A stretch of 32,101 bases of DNA from DASYHS01 sp035998295 (lineage in GTDB: Bacteria > Pseudomonadota > Alphaproteobacteria > Azospirillales > Azospirillaceae), in contig NZ_DASYHS010000008.1 in NCBI RefSeq assembly GCF_035998295.1, positions 1 through 32,101 on the forward strand, given 5' to 3'. The notes below the pieces were generated by a model. That model saw only the letters and a list, made by a program, of their open reading frames with translations. It did not search any database and was not told the DNA's origin. Every line of letters begins with the position of its first letter. Position 1 is the first letter of the stretch. A program made the position numbers and the translations under genes. This document shows positions 31,298-32,101 of the stretch, piece by piece.

Positions 31298-31998
31298 GGA
31301 AGCCGCGGCGCGCCGGGATCGACTGGCGCGTCGGCCACCGCATCGTCCGGACCATCTACCCGCCCGTCTGGCTGTTCGAGGACATCGCCGACCCGGCCGA
31401 CTGGGACCTGATCGCCGGCGCCGAAGCCAAGACCAATCCCCGCGTGCGCGACCAGATCGGCGACATCAGCCTGGTACCGGCGGCCCGGCGCCTGGCGGGA
31501 CCGGGCGCCAGCCTCGCCATGGGGGCCTTCACCCATGTCTCGCGCGACCGGCCCGGCCGCTTCTCCGACGGCAGCTACGGCGTCTGGTACTGCGGCGACC
31601 GCTTCGAGGTGGCGCTGATGGAGACCGTCCATCACTTCGAGCGGTTCATGCGCCGCACCGCGGAGCCGGCCGCCGACGCGCAGTTCCGCGAGTTGACGGC
31701 CCGCGTCGCCGGTTCGCTGCACGACCTGCGGGACGGCGGCTGGCAGGACTGCCTGCATCCCGACGACTGGGCTCCGGCGCAGGTCCTGGCCGCCTCCTTG
31801 CGGGCCGCGGGAAGCGACGGCATCGTCTATCCCAGCGTGCGCTGGCCGGCGGGCCAAGCCGCGGCGCTGTTCTGGCCCGACCTGATCCGCCTGCCGATCA
31901 CCCAGGCCCGGACGCTCCAGTACCATTGGGACGGCGCGCGCGTGAGCCGGTACTTCGTGATCGGAGGCAGCGACTGGTATGCGCTGCCGGATCCCTGA
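31294..31998 (+). CDS. RES-domain toxin (long form)
   Basis: A 234-residue RES toxin starting at GTG 31294. Family marks: HRIVRTIYPP (Arg19, Tyr22), LFEDIADPADWDLIAGAEAK and TNPR, GRFSDGSYGVWYCGDRFEVA, the conserved acid in LMETVHHFERF (Glu110), and SDGIVYPSVR with the C-terminal serine. Expected activity is NAD+ depletion in the cytosol, held in check by the antitoxin just upstream. It has N-terminal and central insertions relative to the first RES protein and belongs to a different subgroup. The plus-strand genes end here; about 100 nt remain in the window. Confidence 0.93.
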   Translation: MRKPRRAGIDWRVGHRIVRTIYPPVWLFEDIADPADWDLIAGAEAKTNPRVRDQIGDISLVPAARRLAGPGASLAMGAFTHVSRDRPGRFSDGSYGVWYCGDRFEVALMETVHHFERFMRRTAEPAADAQFRELTARVAGSLHDLRDGGWQDCLHPDDWAPAQVLAASLRAAGSDGIVYPSVRWPAGQAAALFWPDLIRLPITQARTLQYHWDGARVSRYFVIGGSDWYALPDP

Positions 31999-32019
31999 AC
32001 GGGGCGACCAGCGGCCCCC

Positions 32020-32101
32020 TCAGCCGTCGCCGCCGATCTCCGACAGCAGCGCCGGTTCCTGTTCCCGTCCTCGGAATATTCTACGGCGGCCGGAACTACG
32101 A
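32020..32101 (-). CDS. Possible 3' end of a minus-strand gene entering from the right edge
   Basis: A minus-strand frame stays open from the window edge to TGA at 32020-32022. The visible residues end RGREQEPALLSEIGGDG. It would be convergent with the second RES gene. Twenty-six residues are too few for a family call, and the frame may be chance. Confidence 0.25.
   Translation of the reverse strand, partial: RSSGRRRIFRGREQEPALLSEIGGDG

Noticed and set aside
1..32101. CRISPR arrays, tRNA or rRNA genes, insertion sequences, attachment sites
   Set aside because: No regularly spaced repeats, cloverleaf-like segments, transposase motifs or flanking direct repeats were seen on reading both strands.

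Overview
This is a GC-rich chromosomal window with GC-ending codons. Genes are densely packed, often overlap by 4 nt (ATGA/GTGA), and no rRNA, tRNA, CRISPR array or transposase is visible. The gene families (DctPQM TRAP transporter, FdhD-MobA pair, homogentisate operon with a DUF2783 protein, Xre-RES modules, proteobacterial LysR) point to an alphaproteobacterium, probably Rhodospirillales-like. That placement is inference from gene content.

Layout. (1) 74-5200, plus strand: NodU/CmcH-type carbamoyltransferase, ATP-grasp ligase, MFS permease and alpha/beta hydrolase, a compact putative small-molecule biosynthesis and export set. (2) 5197-9452, minus strand: PLP enzyme of the glutamate-1-semialdehyde aminotransferase type with a complete TRAP transporter, read as dctP-dctQ-dctM-aminotransferase. 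(3) 9545-11072, minus: fdhD-mobA, molybdoenzyme maturation. (4) 11211-12005, plus: uppP. (5) 12009-21706, minus: an 11-gene run led by myo-inositol-1-phosphate synthase, then histidine phosphatase, CgeB-like glycosyltransferase, sugar nucleotidyltransferase, CmoB-like methyltransferase, a TIM-barrel glycosidase whose strands are in circularly permuted order, GT4 glycosyltransferase, CelD/FemAB-type acyltransferase, GNAT, a phosphoribosyltransferase-kinase fusion and a 53-residue protein. (6) 21917-23643: divergent SDR (degenerate active site) and LysR regulator. (7) 23696-24305, minus: a small membrane protein and a small exported protein. (8) 24657-29690, plus: aromatic catabolic operon with homogentisate dioxygenase, fumarylacetoacetate hydrolase, an MBL-fold protein with an eroded metal site, an FAD hydroxylase and a DUF2783 partner, behind a promoter with a palindromic operator. 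(9) 29811-31998, plus: two consecutive, unrelated-looking Xre/RES toxin-antitoxin modules, each preceded by its own dyad.

How the genes may work together. Region 8 can be read as a pathway: hydroxylation of a phenylacetate to homogentisate (FAD enzyme plus small coupling protein), ring opening (HmgA) and hydrolysis of fumarylacetoacetate (FahA). The usual maleylacetoacetate isomerase is absent. Region 5 is the best candidate for an undescribed system. It has the parts to make inositol phosphate, activate a sugar, glycosylate, methylate, acylate, phosphorylate and trim a glycan or glycoside, with tight translational coupling, but its product cannot be deduced from sequence. Region 1 would make a carbamoylated, amide- or peptide-linked small molecule and export it.
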